DNA of 64,000 nucleotides from Phocaeicola_A sp045545095 (GTDB lineage: Bacteria > Bacteroidota > Bacteroidia > Bacteroidales > Bacteroidaceae), in contig JAZQAG010000042.1 in the NCBI GenBank assembly GCA_045545095.1, forward strand, positions 1-64,000, given 5' to 3'. This document shows positions 17,941-27,405 of the stretch, in pieces (position 1 is the first letter of the stretch; the number at the start of each line of letters is the position of its first letter). Both the position numbers and the translations under genes were made by a program. The notes below the pieces were generated by a model that saw only the letters and a program-made list of their open reading frames with translations, did not search any database and had not been told where the DNA came from.

Positions 17941-18681
17941 ATGGAAACCATAAAGAACAGAAGAAGCATCCGAAAATATACTCAGGAAGACATTCCTACA
18001 CAACTATTAAACGAACTGATAGAAACTGCAGCACGCGCCCAAACCATGGGCAATTTGCAATTATACAGTATCGTTGTCACCAGAAAGAAAGAAATGAAAG
18101 AAAAGTTAGCCCCGGCCCATTTCAACCAACCTATGGTAAAATCAGCCCCCGTAGTACTCACATTCTGCGCAGACTTTAACCGTACTACCCGTTGGTGCGA
18201 ATGCCGTGACGCCCAACCAGGATACAACAATTTCCTCTCCTTCATGAACGCCGCAAGCGACACATTACTATTTTGCCAAAACTTCTGTAATCTAGCCGAA
18301 GAAAAAGGACTGGGGATATGCTATTTAGGAACGACCATCTACAACGCTGGACAGATTATAGACATTCTTAACTTACCCAAATTGGTCATACCTATAGCTA
18401 CCATCACTGTAGGATGGCCAGACGAATCACCCGCACAAACAGACCGACTACCATTGAGCGCCTACCTACACGAAGAGACATATTCTGACTATACCCCCGC
18501 CGACATTGACCGCCATTACGCTCCTAAAGAGGCGCTCCCTGAGAATATACACTTTGTAGAAATAAACAAGAAGCAGACCCTTGCCCAAATATTTACCGAC
18601 ATCCGCTACACACGCGATGCAAACGAAGCCATATCTGAATCCTTAATAACCACACTCAAAAAACAGGGGTTCATCGAATAA
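17941..18681 (+). CDS. Nitroreductase family flavoprotein
   Basis: A 246-aa FMN-dependent oxidoreductase. The N-terminal RRSIRKYTQEDIP block (phosphate/FMN contact), the ARAQTMGNLQ stretch and the GLGICYLGT segment are typical of the nitroreductase fold. There are several Cys residues, and no metal motif. It has its own promoter and is followed by a ~230-base gap before the glucan operon, so it is probably monocistronic. Substrate is unknown; proteins of this family reduce quinones, flavins or nitro compounds with NAD(P)H. Confidence 0.88.
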   Translation: METIKNRRSIRKYTQEDIPTQLLNELIETAARAQTMGNLQLYSIVVTRKKEMKEKLAPAHFNQPMVKSAPVVLTFCADFNRTTRWCECRDAQPGYNNFLSFMNAASDTLLFCQNFCNLAEEKGLGICYLGTTIYNAGQIIDILNLPKLVIPIATITVGWPDESPAQTDRLPLSAYLHEETYSDYTPADIDRHYAPKEALPENIHFVEINKKQTLAQIFTDIRYTRDANEAISESLITTLKKQGFIE

Positions 18682-18815
18682 TCTTATAAGCAACCGGCCT
18701 CATCAATTCTCCGCCTCCCAGAAGAGAGTACGGGGAGTATAAATATGTTATAAAACATCAAATCGGCCATTTTGGGGAAGTTTTTTACGAGAAGTGAAAA
18801 ATTTCCTCATTTTTA

Positions 18816-18847
18816 TTTGCTGCTTAATAAAATAAGGTGTAATTTTG
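18816..18847 (+). promoter_or_regulatory. Promoter of the alpha-glucan operon
   Basis: TTTG (18816-18819), 20 bases, TAATTTTG (18840-18847). The ATG of the debranching enzyme is about 64 bases downstream. Confidence 0.75.
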
Positions 18848-18911
18848 AATGCTACTTAGTTAGCAGAGAAAAGAACTTTACATTTATTAAACCTTAAAAT
18901 AATAACAAACT

Positions 18912-20852
18912 ATGAGTTATTTGCGATTTGACAAGACGCTGATGACCAATTTGGAAGAGAGTCTACAACGAGAGATTCTACGCACCAACAGATCTGGCGC
19001 CTACCACTGTTCAACAATCGTGGACTGCAACACACGCAAATATCATGGCCTACTCGTCATCCCTATACCAGAGATGGACGATGAAAACCATGTATTGCTA
19101 TCAAGCCTCGATGAAACAGTGATTCAACATGGAGCTGAGTTTAACTTGGGCTTACACAAGTATCAAGGAAACAACTACAGCCCAAACGGACATAAATATA
19201 TCCGTGAATTTGAATGGGAAAAAGTTCCTACCACCATTTATCGCGTAGGAGGTGTCGTCCTGAAAAAGGAAAAATTGTTCGTACACCACGAAAACCGTAT
19301 CCTTATTCGCTACACCCTATTGGAGGCTCATTCGGCTACGATTCTACGCTTACGTCCATTTTTGGCTTTCCGTAGTGTACGCCAATATACACACGAAAAC
19401 AGCCAAGCGAATCGAGATTATCAATTGGTTGAGAATGGAATCAAGACCTGTATGTACCCAGGATACCCAGAACTGTTCATGCAGTTAAACAAAAAGAATG
19501 AGTTCCACTTCCAACCCGATTGGTATCGAGGAATTGAATATCCTAAAGAACAAGAGCGTGGCTACGCATTCAACGAAGATCTTTATGTTCCTGGTTACTT
19601 TGAAGTAGAAATAAAGAAAGGAGAAAGCATCGTCTTTTCTGGAGGAGTTGCCCCTACGACTACACGAACACTTAAAGCAACATTCGACAAAGAAGTGGAA
19701 GTTCGGGCTCCAAGAGACAGTTTTTATCACTGCTTGGTTAATGCCGCCCACCAATTCCACAACAAACAAGGTGAACGAAATTATGTATTGGCAGGATACC
19801 CATGGTTCAAATGCCGTGCACGTGACATGTTCATCAGCTTACCTGGCTTGACTTTGGCTGTTGGAGAGTTAAATGAGTTTCATAATGCCATGGAAACTGC
19901 CCGAGAGGCTTTATATGACTGGATGAACGAACGTCCAAGCGACGCGAAAGTCTATGAAATGGAACACCCAGACATACTGCTATGGGCCGTATGGACATTG
20001 CAACAATACACAAAAATGGTAGGAGCAAAACAATGTTGGGAAAAATATGGTCAGCTATTGGAGGATATCATGGATTACCTTATTAGCGGCAAACATCCCA
20101 ACCTATTCTTACACCAAAACGGATTGCTCTATACCAATGGAAGTGACAAGGCTGTAAGTTGGATGAACTCAACTGTAGCCGGACGTCCAGTCGTTCCGCG
20201 TACAGGATACCTTGTAGAAGTTAATGCATTATGGTATAATGCGTTGATGTTTGCTGCCAAAATGATAAACGAGCACGGAACACCAGCTGAAGCCGCACCA
20301 TTGGAACGCCTAAGCGAAAAAGTAAAACCTGCATTCGTGGAAACATTCCTCAACGAATATGGGTATCTGCTTGATTATGTGGATGGTTACATGATGGATT
20401 GGAGCGTACGTCCTAACATGATTTTTACAGTGGCCTTCGATTATAGCCCATTGGATACGCACCAAAAGAAGCGTGTATTGGACATTGTGACAAAGGAATT
20501 GCTGACTCCGAAAGGGCTCCGCAGCCTTTCACCCAAAAGCGGAGGATACAACCCCAATTATGTAGGCCCACAAAACCAACGTGACTATGCCTACCATCAA
20601 GGTACCGCATGGCCTTGGCTGGCAGGATTCTACTTCGAAGCCTATCTACGCATCTACAAGATGAGTGGGCTCTCTTTTGTAGAGCGCCAATTGATTGGTT
20701 ACGAAGCAGAAATGAATTCGCACTGCGTGGGTTCTATCCCTGAGTTGTTTGATGGTAACCCACCATTCAAAGGACGTGGGGCTGTATCATTTGCCATGAA
20801 TGTAGCCGAAATTCTGAGAACGCTATACATATTAAATAAGTATAATATATAA
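18912..20852 (+). CDS. Glycogen debranching enzyme family protein (GH133-like)
   Basis: A 646-aa protein with an N-terminal bacterial debranching-enzyme domain (RSGAYHCSTIVDCNTRKYHG) and a C-terminal amylo-alpha-1,6-glucosidase (alpha/alpha) domain: AGYPWFKCRARDMFISLPG, VEVNALWYNAL, AYHQGTAWPW and PELFDG. Two deviations stand out. The usual TWMD block, which holds the proposed acid Asp in the family, reads SWMN (Asn419), and the usual WGRDT block reads RARDM. Catalysis may be altered. It is first in an operon with a glycosyltransferase and a GH57 protein, the usual Bacteroidales intracellular alpha-glucan set. It is cytoplasmic (no signal). Confidence 0.88.
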   Translation: MSYLRFDKTLMTNLEESLQREILRTNRSGAYHCSTIVDCNTRKYHGLLVIPIPEMDDENHVLLSSLDETVIQHGAEFNLGLHKYQGNNYSPNGHKYIREFEWEKVPTTIYRVGGVVLKKEKLFVHHENRILIRYTLLEAHSATILRLRPFLAFRSVRQYTHENSQANRDYQLVENGIKTCMYPGYPELFMQLNKKNEFHFQPDWYRGIEYPKEQERGYAFNEDLYVPGYFEVEIKKGESIVFSGGVAPTTTRTLKATFDKEVEVRAPRDSFYHCLVNAAHQFHNKQGERNYVLAGYPWFKCRARDMFISLPGLTLAVGELNEFHNAMETAREALYDWMNERPSDAKVYEMEHPDILLWAVWTLQQYTKMVGAKQCWEKYGQLLEDIMDYLISGKHPNLFLHQNGLLYTNGSDKAVSWMNSTVAGRPVVPRTGYLVEVNALWYNALMFAAKMINEHGTPAEAAPLERLSEKVKPAFVETFLNEYGYLLDYVDGYMMDWSVRPNMIFTVAFDYSPLDTHQKKRVLDIVTKELLTPKGLRSLSPKSGGYNPNYVGPQNQRDYAYHQGTAWPWLAGFYFEAYLRIYKMSGLSFVERQLIGYEAEMNSHCVGSIPELFDGNPPFKGRGAVSFAMNVAEILRTLYILNKYNI

Positions 20853-20868
20853 TAAGGAGGAACCTACA

Positions 20869-22134
20869 ATGAAAGTATTAATGTTTGGATGGGAATTTCC
20901 TCCCAAAATCCTTGGTGGATTGGCCGTAGCATCATACGGTATTACAAAGGGACTGAGTGTACAAGGTGACGTAGAAACGACTTTCTGTTTGCCCAAACCT
21001 ACAGGTGAAGAAGAAAAATTCCTCAATATCATTGGAATGAATCAAGTGCCTATTGTGTGGCGAGACATGAATTATGATTACTTGAAGTCACGCCTTCAGA
21101 GTTATACAACCCCTGAACAATATTATGCATTCCGCGATAATATTTATGCAGACTTTTCATACATGCATGTCAATGACTTAGGTTGCATGGAATTTGCTGG
21201 AGGTTACCCCAAAAACCTACACGAAGAAATCAACAACTACTCCATCATTGCTGGTGTAGTAGCCCGTCAACAAGAATTTGACATTATTCATGCTCACGAC
21301 TGGCTGACTTACCCTGCTGGTGTACATGCCAAGATGGTAAGCGGGAAGCCTTTGTGTATCCATGTACATGCCACAGACTTTGACCGTTCACGTGGCAAAG
21401 TCAATCCTACTGTTTACTCTATCGAAAAGGATGGTATGGATCATGCAGACTGCATCATGTGTGTATCAGAACTGACCCGACAAACTGTAATTCATCAGTA
21501 TCATCAGGATCCGCGCAAGTGTGTGGCCATGCACAATGCTGTATATCCTTTGTCACAAGAATTGCAGGAGATTCCCCGTGTAGAACATCCGAAAGAGAAA
21601 GTTGTCACTTTCTTGGGACGTATCACCATGCAAAAAGGCCCCGAATATTTTGTAGAAGCTGCAGCCCTCGTACTGCAACGTACACAAAATATCCGTTTTG
21701 TAATGGCTGGATCAGGAGATATGCTCAATGCAATGATAAACCTTGCAGCTGAACGCGGTATTGCAGACCGTTTCCACTTCCCTGGATTCCAAAAAGGCAA
21801 ACAAGTATATGAAGCTTACAAGAATAGTGACGTATTCGTTATGCCTTCTGTATCTGAGCCATTTGGAATTGCACCTTTGGAAGCAATGCAATGTGGCACC
21901 CCTTCAATCATTTCCAAACAGTCTGGATGCGGCGAGATCCTAACCAACGTCATTAAAGTTGATTATTGGGATATTAATGCTATGGCTGATGCTATTTACT
22001 CCATCTGTACCAACCCTTCACTTTTCAAGTATCTGCAAGAGGAAGGTATTAAGGAGGTTGACCAAATTACTTGGGAAAAAGTGGGATTGCGCCACCGCGC
22101 TATCTATGATGAGTTAATTAGAAAAAACAAATAA
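20869..22134 (+). CDS. GT4/GT5-type glycosyltransferase, glycogen-synthase-like
   Basis: A 421-aa GT-B enzyme. The N-terminal MFGWEFPPKILGGLAVASYG carries the GGL loop of glycogen/starch synthases. The C-terminal half has the nucleotide-sugar motif SEPFGIAPLEAM (E-x7-E) and the GRITMQKGPEYFVEAA block. An unusually strong Shine-Dalgarno (AAGGAGG, 20854-20860) precedes the ATG. It lies 16 bases after the debranching gene and 13 bases before GH57, so it is the middle gene of one operon. It probably elongates an intracellular alpha-1,4-glucan; nucleotide-sugar preference cannot be read from the sequence. Confidence 0.9.
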   Translation: MKVLMFGWEFPPKILGGLAVASYGITKGLSVQGDVETTFCLPKPTGEEEKFLNIIGMNQVPIVWRDMNYDYLKSRLQSYTTPEQYYAFRDNIYADFSYMHVNDLGCMEFAGGYPKNLHEEINNYSIIAGVVARQQEFDIIHAHDWLTYPAGVHAKMVSGKPLCIHVHATDFDRSRGKVNPTVYSIEKDGMDHADCIMCVSELTRQTVIHQYHQDPRKCVAMHNAVYPLSQELQEIPRVEHPKEKVVTFLGRITMQKGPEYFVEAAALVLQRTQNIRFVMAGSGDMLNAMINLAAERGIADRFHFPGFQKGKQVYEAYKNSDVFVMPSVSEPFGIAPLEAMQCGTPSIISKQSGCGEILTNVIKVDYWDINAMADAIYSICTNPSLFKYLQEEGIKEVDQITWEKVGLRHRAIYDELIRKNK

Positions 22135-22147
22135 AAAAAGAATAACA

Positions 22148-23548
22148 ATGAAAACTATCTGTCTTTATTTTGAGATACATCAGATTATCCATCTGAAACG
22201 CTATCGCTGTTTCGACATTGGTCGCGACCATTATTACTATGACGATTACGAAAACGAACGTAGTATCACAGACATTGCAGAACGCAGCTATATACCTTCA
22301 CTGACAGCCCTTATTGAGATGGCAAAAAATAATGGAGGTGCTTTCAAAGTGGCTCTGTCACTTTCGGGTGTAGGTTTAGAGCAATTAGAGATGTATGCCC
22401 CCCGAGTTATAGAATTACTCCATGAATTGAACGAAACAGGATGTTGCGAATTCTTATGTGAACCTTATTCACACGGATTGTCAGCACTTGCTAACGAAGA
22501 GTGTTTCCGCGAAGATGTAGAAAACATGCGTAAGAAAATCAAACAAATGTTTGGTCAAGACCCGAAAGTTTTCCGTAACAGTAGTTTGATTTATAGCAAT
22601 GAGATTGGCGCCATGGTTGCCAATATGGGCTTTAAAGGTATGCTCACCGAAGGTGCAAAACATGTGTTAGGTTGGAAAAGCCCACATTACCTCTACCACT
22701 GTGCATACAACAATAAGTTAAAATTACTCCTCCGGGATTTCAAACTATCCGACGATATTAGTCTTCGTTTCAACAACAGTGAATGGAGCGAATACCCCCT
22801 TTTCGCAGATAAATATATCGGTTGGATTGCAGATATGCCAGAAGAAGAACAAGTATTCAATATCTTCATGGAACTTTCAGCCCTTGGTATCAGCCAACCA
22901 CTATCAAGCAACATTTTGGAGTTCTTAAAAGCATTACCTATTTGTGCCAAAGAACGCGGCATCACATTCTCGACACCGTCAGAAGTAATTGCCAAGTTAA
23001 AATCTGTAGACCAAGTTGATGTACCCTACCCTCTGTCTTGGGTGGACGAAGAAAGAGACATCAGTTGCTGGTTGGGTAACGTGATGCAACGCGAAGCTTT
23101 CGACAAGCTATATAGCGTAGCAGACCGTGTTCGAATCTGTACCGACCGTCGAATCAAACAAGACTGGAGCTACATGCAGGCAAGCAACAACTTCCGGTTT
23201 ATGACGACCAAGCAAACTGGTATTTGGTTGAATCGTGGCATTTACGATTCTCCCTTTGATGCATTCACTAATTATATGAATATCTTGGGAGACTTTATCA
23301 GCCGCGTAAATTCTCTCTATCCTGTAGAGATGGATAATGAAGAGTTGAATGCCCTTTTGACCACGATCAAGAATCAAGGCGAAGAATTGGAAATGTTACA
23401 AAAGGAGAACGACAAATTGCAAGCGAAATTAGCAAAATTAGCTCCAGCCCCTGCTAAAGCTAAAAAAAGTACTGCAAAAAAGGAAACTGTAGCAAAAACC
23501 AAGAAAGAATCGGAAACAAAAAAAGCCACTAAAAAAAGTACCAAATAA
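22148..23548 (+). CDS. GH57 alpha-amylase-like protein with altered catalytic sites and basic tail
   Basis: A 466-aa GH57-type protein (N-terminal IHQ motif, CEFLCEPYSHGLSAL, KGMLTEGAKHVLGWKSP, FLKALP). In active family members the nucleophile is Glu in RNTELIY; here the block is RNSSLIY, with Ser146. The acid/base Asp lies in FMDYETFGEHQ; here it reads FMELSALGISQ, with Glu242. Both key positions are therefore changed. GH57 'alpha-amylase-like' homologues with incomplete machinery are known, including from Bacteroidales. The last ~60 residues form a coiled coil followed by a Lys/Ala-rich tail of histone-H1 type. It is the last gene of the operon and is followed by a terminator. Confidence 0.87.
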   Translation: MKTICLYFEIHQIIHLKRYRCFDIGRDHYYYDDYENERSITDIAERSYIPSLTALIEMAKNNGGAFKVALSLSGVGLEQLEMYAPRVIELLHELNETGCCEFLCEPYSHGLSALANEECFREDVENMRKKIKQMFGQDPKVFRNSSLIYSNEIGAMVANMGFKGMLTEGAKHVLGWKSPHYLYHCAYNNKLKLLLRDFKLSDDISLRFNNSEWSEYPLFADKYIGWIADMPEEEQVFNIFMELSALGISQPLSSNILEFLKALPICAKERGITFSTPSEVIAKLKSVDQVDVPYPLSWVDEERDISCWLGNVMQREAFDKLYSVADRVRICTDRRIKQDWSYMQASNNFRFMTTKQTGIWLNRGIYDSPFDAFTNYMNILGDFISRVNSLYPVEMDNEELNALLTTIKNQGEELEMLQKENDKLQAKLAKLAPAPAKAKKSTAKKETVAKTKKESETKKATKKSTK

Positions 23549-23571
23549 AGTGACTGAATAATAGAAAAATT

Positions 23572-23599
23572 AAGAGGGAGGAATCAATTCTTCCCTCTT
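23572..23599 (+). terminator. Terminator of the alpha-glucan operon
   Basis: AAGAGGGAGGAA and TTCTTCCCTCTT pair (one G-T) over a 4-base loop, followed by TTTTTTA. Confidence 0.88.
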
Positions 23600-23640
23600 T
23601 TTTATACCACATTAAAAACCAGCATTGTTTATTGCCATCT

Positions 23641-24174
23641 TCAGTCAAGTAAATCTATACCATAAACTTCACGATAAATCTCCGCTTGCACACATAAAAA
23701 TGGAACAGGAAACGGTTCCGTTCTCATCAAGCATAATTTAATCCATTCATCCGAAAGTCTGTACGGAGGTTGAAAGTAGTCACAATCCCAAAGAACCATT
23801 CCACACCGTTGATAAAACGAGATACGCTTTTTACATACCAAATCAACAGGAGGTTCGACCTCTAAGACTATCGGTGATGGAGCGAAAGCCATAAACCGCT
23901 TTAACATTTTATGACCATATCCACGGCATCTATATAAGGAAGACACTGCCAAATGTTCTATATATAAGAATCCTGTCAATTCCCAATACGTAATAAATCC
24001 CACAAAGGAATTGTCAATTGTTGCAACAAGGCAATGAAAGTTGTCTTTATTTTCCGTATAAAAACGTTGCATGGCATCATCTCTCCGTTCATTTGATGGG
24101 AAAGCAGAATTTAACAAACTTTCGACACAAGGATATAGCACATGAGACGTCTTAATTTCAGTCAATAGTACCAT
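23641..24174 (-). CDS. GNAT family N-acetyltransferase
   Basis: A 177-aa acetyltransferase. The acetyl-CoA loop is visible as LYRCRGYGHKMLKRF (R/Q-x-x-G-x-G/A pattern, residues ~81-95), preceded by the beta4 strand LYIEHLAVSSLY. The start ATG (24172-24174) overlaps the stop of the upstream MscS gene (TGATG), so translation is coupled. An in-frame GTG one codon upstream is possible. The acceptor substrate is unknown. Confidence 0.85.
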   Translation of the reverse strand: MVLLTEIKTSHVLYPCVESLLNSAFPSNERRDDAMQRFYTENKDNFHCLVATIDNSFVGFITYWELTGFLYIEHLAVSSLYRCRGYGHKMLKRFMAFAPSPIVLEVEPPVDLVCKKRISFYQRCGMVLWDCDYFQPPYRLSDEWIKLCLMRTEPFPVPFLCVQAEIYREVYGIDLLD

Positions 24175-25370
24175 CACAATTTCTGGATTTTATTAGACGA
24201 AAAGCTATCACCCGATGGTAATTGGAAAACATTCAAGCCATATTGGGGAATTATGGCTAATACATAATCAAAGACATCAGCTTGAAGCGTTTCATAAGCA
24301 ACCCATTGCTTATCAGCTGAGAAAAAATACAACTCTAAAGGTATTCCTTGAGGAGTAGGCTGAAGTTGGCGAACCATGGTTGTCAGTGCATGATTAACAC
24401 GAGGATGCTCACGCAAATATTGGAGTATTGCGCGACGAAACATAGTGAGATTAGTCAATTCATCCATCTTATCATCCTCTGCTACAAGTCCCATAGAAGT
24501 ATATTTTTTCAGTTCCTCCACTGAGCAAAAACGAACACTCGTCATATCAATCTGGATAGATCTTTTGATACGCCTTCCTCCACTTTCAAACATCCCTCTC
24601 CAATTCTGAAAAGAATCACTTACCAAAGAATATGGTGGAACCGTAACGATTGTATTATCCCAATTTCGCACCTTGACTGTAGTCAAAGTAACGTCAAAAA
24701 CAACACCATCTGCTCCATATTTAGGCATAGTTATCCAATCTCCAGGACGCAACATATCATTAGCACTAAGTTGCACCCCCGATACCAGACCTACAATTGT
24801 ATCCTTAAAAACCAATAACAATATAGTTGCAGCAGCTCCAAGCCCTACAAACAAATCTATGGGAGATTTATCCAAAACAACACTAAATATTAAAATAACC
24901 CCAATAGATACAGCTAGCACTTTAATCATCTGAAATATTCCTTTTAAAGGTTTATTTCGACTTTTTTCATGTTCATTACTTAATGTATATAAAGAATTGG
25001 ATATACTGAAAATCAGGCGTAAAGCAACTGCTATTATATATATATCACAAACCTTGACAAAAAAAACCTTCAAGAAAGGCTTATCAATAAATGCGAAAGG
25101 AACAAGTACATAAATAATCAAAGCCGGCACAAGATGACAAATATCATTCAATACCCGAGAATTTAACAAATGGTCATCCCATGTATAGGATGTCTTTGAA
25201 ACCATTTTTTGGACTAAAGGAGATATGACATGCCTACAAATTAAATCCGCAACCCAAGCCAACAATAGAATCAGTACAATAAAAAAAACTCGTTGCCCTA
25301 ATGTCAAATTGACCGTCCCTGTACCAAATAGATTTATCATCCATTGTACCGCATTATTTACTGGTTCCAT
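24174..25370 (-). CDS. Mechanosensitive channel, MscS family (YbdG-like)
   Basis: A 398-aa inner-membrane protein with about five N-terminal hydrophobic segments and an MscS pore/beta domain (GLGAAATILLLVFKDTIVGL, then DWITMPKYGADGVVFDVTLT). The soluble C-terminal portion with VRQLQPTPQGIPLELYFFSA matches the YbdG (mini-conductance) subfamily in layout and length. It gates under membrane tension to release osmolytes. A -7 box TAATTTTG lies on the minus strand at 25399-25406. It is co-translated with the downstream GNAT gene. Confidence 0.9.
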   Translation of the reverse strand: MEPVNNAVQWMINLFGTGTVNLTLGQRVFFIVLILLLAWVADLICRHVISPLVQKMVSKTSYTWDDHLLNSRVLNDICHLVPALIIYVLVPFAFIDKPFLKVFFVKVCDIYIIAVALRLIFSISNSLYTLSNEHEKSRNKPLKGIFQMIKVLAVSIGVILIFSVVLDKSPIDLFVGLGAAATILLLVFKDTIVGLVSGVQLSANDMLRPGDWITMPKYGADGVVFDVTLTTVKVRNWDNTIVTVPPYSLVSDSFQNWRGMFESGGRRIKRSIQIDMTSVRFCSVEELKKYTSMGLVAEDDKMDELTNLTMFRRAILQYLREHPRVNHALTTMVRQLQPTPQGIPLELYFFSADKQWVAYETLQADVFDYVLAIIPQYGLNVFQLPSGDSFSSNKIQKL

Positions 25371-25398
25371 TTTTATTTCCTAATTATAATTTACGGAG

Positions 25399-25406
25399 CA
25401 AAATTA
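25399..25406 (-). promoter_or_regulatory. -7 box of the MscS-GNAT operon
   Basis: TAATTTTG on the minus strand, about 29 bases from the ATG. No clear -33 box. Confidence 0.45.
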
Positions 25407-25565
25407 AAAAAGTTATTCTACAAAATAAAATAAATCTACCTTTTTCTATTTAAATAATAAAATAAGAAAGCCATCCTTGTACATCGGGTAATCCTTTTAT
25501 TCATTTTTTTGCTTATACATATTGAAAAAAGACTTCAAAAAATAAATTATCCCAATAATTGTATG

Positions 25566-25573
25566 TACATTTG
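25566..25573 (+). promoter_or_regulatory. -7 box of folP; fixes the folP start
   Basis: TACATTTG, about 19 bases upstream of the ATG at 25592. An open frame extends upstream of it, but a start before the promoter is excluded if this box is used. Confidence 0.55.
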
Positions 25574-25591
25574 CGAAAAGTTAGCGACACA

Positions 25592-26443
25592 ATGAATACG
25601 CGTGAAACATATAGTTTAAATATTGGCGGCCAATTACTGACATTGAACGAACCTAAAGTCATGGGTATTTTGAATGTCACTCCAGATTCATTCTATTCTA
25701 ACAGCCGTAAGCAGACTGATACAGATATTATTCGGAGAGTCGAGCAGATGCAAAAAGAGGAAGCAGATATCATAGATATAGGCGGCTATTCCACTCGTCC
25801 AAATGCAAAAGACGTCCCTTTATCTGAAGAGATGAACAGATTGCACAAAGCACTGACTATCGTAAGAAAGATAGCCCCCAATGCTATTGTTTCTGTTGAC
25901 ACATTCAGGGCAGACGTCGCAACCATGTGCGTAGAGGAATATGGAGTAAACATTATCAACGACATTAGCGGAGGCGATATGGACTCTAATATGTTTTCCG
26001 CTATAGCAAAACTAAAAGTGCCCTATGTCTTAACTCATATGCAAGGAACACCTAAAGACATGCAGCAACACCCTTTTTATGAAAACATTATACAAAATAT
26101 TATGTCTTACATGACAAACAGGGTTAACAGACTTCATGACATAGGAGTAAAGGATATTATCATAGATCCAGGGTTTGGTTTCGGAAAAACGTTAGAACAT
26201 AATTACCAAATAATGGCCCATTTGGATGTATTCAATCTACTAAAATGCCCTATATTAATAGGAATATCCCGCAAATCAATGATATACAAACAATTAAACA
26301 TCTCGTCAGATGAATCTTTAAATGGAACATCTGTATTACACGCTTTAGCTTTAAATGCAGGCGCACATATATTGCGTGTCCATGATGTAAAGGAATGCAA
26401 AGAATGTATCAATTTGTGTGAAGAAGTACGTCGATGGGGATGA
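25592..26443 (+). CDS. folP: Dihydropteroate synthase
   Basis: A 283-aa enzyme of folate synthesis that joins 4-aminobenzoate to dihydropterin pyrophosphate. Family blocks are in order: GILNVTPDSFYSNSR, IDIGGYSTRP, INDISGGDMD, IDPGFGFGKT and IGISRKSMIY, near the C-terminus RVHDVKE. I chose the ATG at 25592 because a -7 box lies just upstream, inside the longer open frame. It is followed 42 bases later by the diadenylate cyclase gene, a pairing common in Bacteroidetes. Confidence 0.95.
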   Translation: MNTRETYSLNIGGQLLTLNEPKVMGILNVTPDSFYSNSRKQTDTDIIRRVEQMQKEEADIIDIGGYSTRPNAKDVPLSEEMNRLHKALTIVRKIAPNAIVSVDTFRADVATMCVEEYGVNIINDISGGDMDSNMFSAIAKLKVPYVLTHMQGTPKDMQQHPFYENIIQNIMSYMTNRVNRLHDIGVKDIIIDPGFGFGKTLEHNYQIMAHLDVFNLLKCPILIGISRKSMIYKQLNISSDESLNGTSVLHALALNAGAHILRVHDVKECKECINLCEEVRRWG

Positions 26444-26485
26444 TAATATATTAATATATTCAATCACAAATAATCAAAATAATAA

Positions 26486-27253
26486 ATGTTTATAGAATTC
26501 AGTGTAAAAGATATTATTGATATTTTGTTAGTAGCATTCCTATTATACAAAATATATAAAATAATGAAAGAGACTGGCTCACTAAGAATTTTTGTTGGTG
26601 TTCTCATTTTTCTTTCAGTATGGGTATTAGTATCTCAGGTCTTAGAGATGAGGCTTTTAGGTTCTATCTTTGATGTTCTCCAAAGCGTAGGAATATTGGC
26701 ATTAATTGTGCTATTTCAGGAAGAAATCCGCCGTTTCCTTCTCACACTTGGAACACATAATAGAACAAAAGCTTTTTTAAAACTATTTGGTGGAGGTAAA
26801 AACGAATCAATAGAACACGCAGATATCCTCCCGATTGTAATGTCATGCCTGAACATGAGTAAACAAAAAGTCGGTGCACTCATCGTCATTCAGCAGGAAG
26901 TGCCGTTGGATGATGTTGTCAGAACTGGAGATATCATAGATGCTAATCTCAGCCAACGATTGATTGAAAACATTTTTTTCAAAAACAGTCCGCTCCATGA
27001 TGGTGCTATGATTGTAGCCAATAACCGTATTAAAGCTGCAGGTTGCATCTTACCGGTATCACACGATTTGAATATTCCTCGCCATTTAGGATTAAGGCAT
27101 CGGGCAGCATTAGGAATAACCCAAGTATCCGATGCTGTTGTAGTTGTAGTATCAGAACAAACAGGTTCCATTTCTACATTTCAAAATGGCAAATACCGAT
27201 TAAGATTAACCGCAGAAGAATTGGAAAGAGAACTTATTTCTATAAGAAAATAA
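26486..27253 (+). CDS. cdaA: Diadenylate cyclase CdaA (c-di-AMP synthase)
   Basis: A 255-aa membrane-bound cyclase with N-terminal hydrophobic segments (IIDILLVAFLLYKIYKIM, then LRIFVGVLIFLSVWVLV) and a DAC domain with the two catalytic motifs DGA (about residue 172, in SPLHDGAMIV) and RHR (about residue 202, in LGLRHRAALG). It makes c-di-AMP from ATP, used in cell-wall and osmotic control. It probably shares the folP promoter. Confidence 0.94.
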   Translation: MFIEFSVKDIIDILLVAFLLYKIYKIMKETGSLRIFVGVLIFLSVWVLVSQVLEMRLLGSIFDVLQSVGILALIVLFQEEIRRFLLTLGTHNRTKAFLKLFGGGKNESIEHADILPIVMSCLNMSKQKVGALIVIQQEVPLDDVVRTGDIIDANLSQRLIENIFFKNSPLHDGAMIVANNRIKAAGCILPVSHDLNIPRHLGLRHRAALGITQVSDAVVVVVSEQTGSISTFQNGKYRLRLTAEELERELISIRK

Positions 27254-27347
27254 TCTTCGGAAACAATACTCCAAACACGATTCTAAAATACTCATACAAT
27301 AAAAGAAAAAAAAGAGAGATTTGCAATGTATATATAGCAAAATATTG

Positions 27348-27355
27348 TAAATTTG
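27348..27355 (+). promoter_or_regulatory. -7 box of pta-ackA
   Basis: TAAATTTG, about 50 bases upstream of pta. A TTTG is present at 27320-27323 but with 24-base spacing, longer than usual. Confidence 0.5.
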
Positions 27356-27405
27356 CAGGCAGAATAAATAACAAATTGTATAACATATAAAAACGAATAA
27401 AAATT

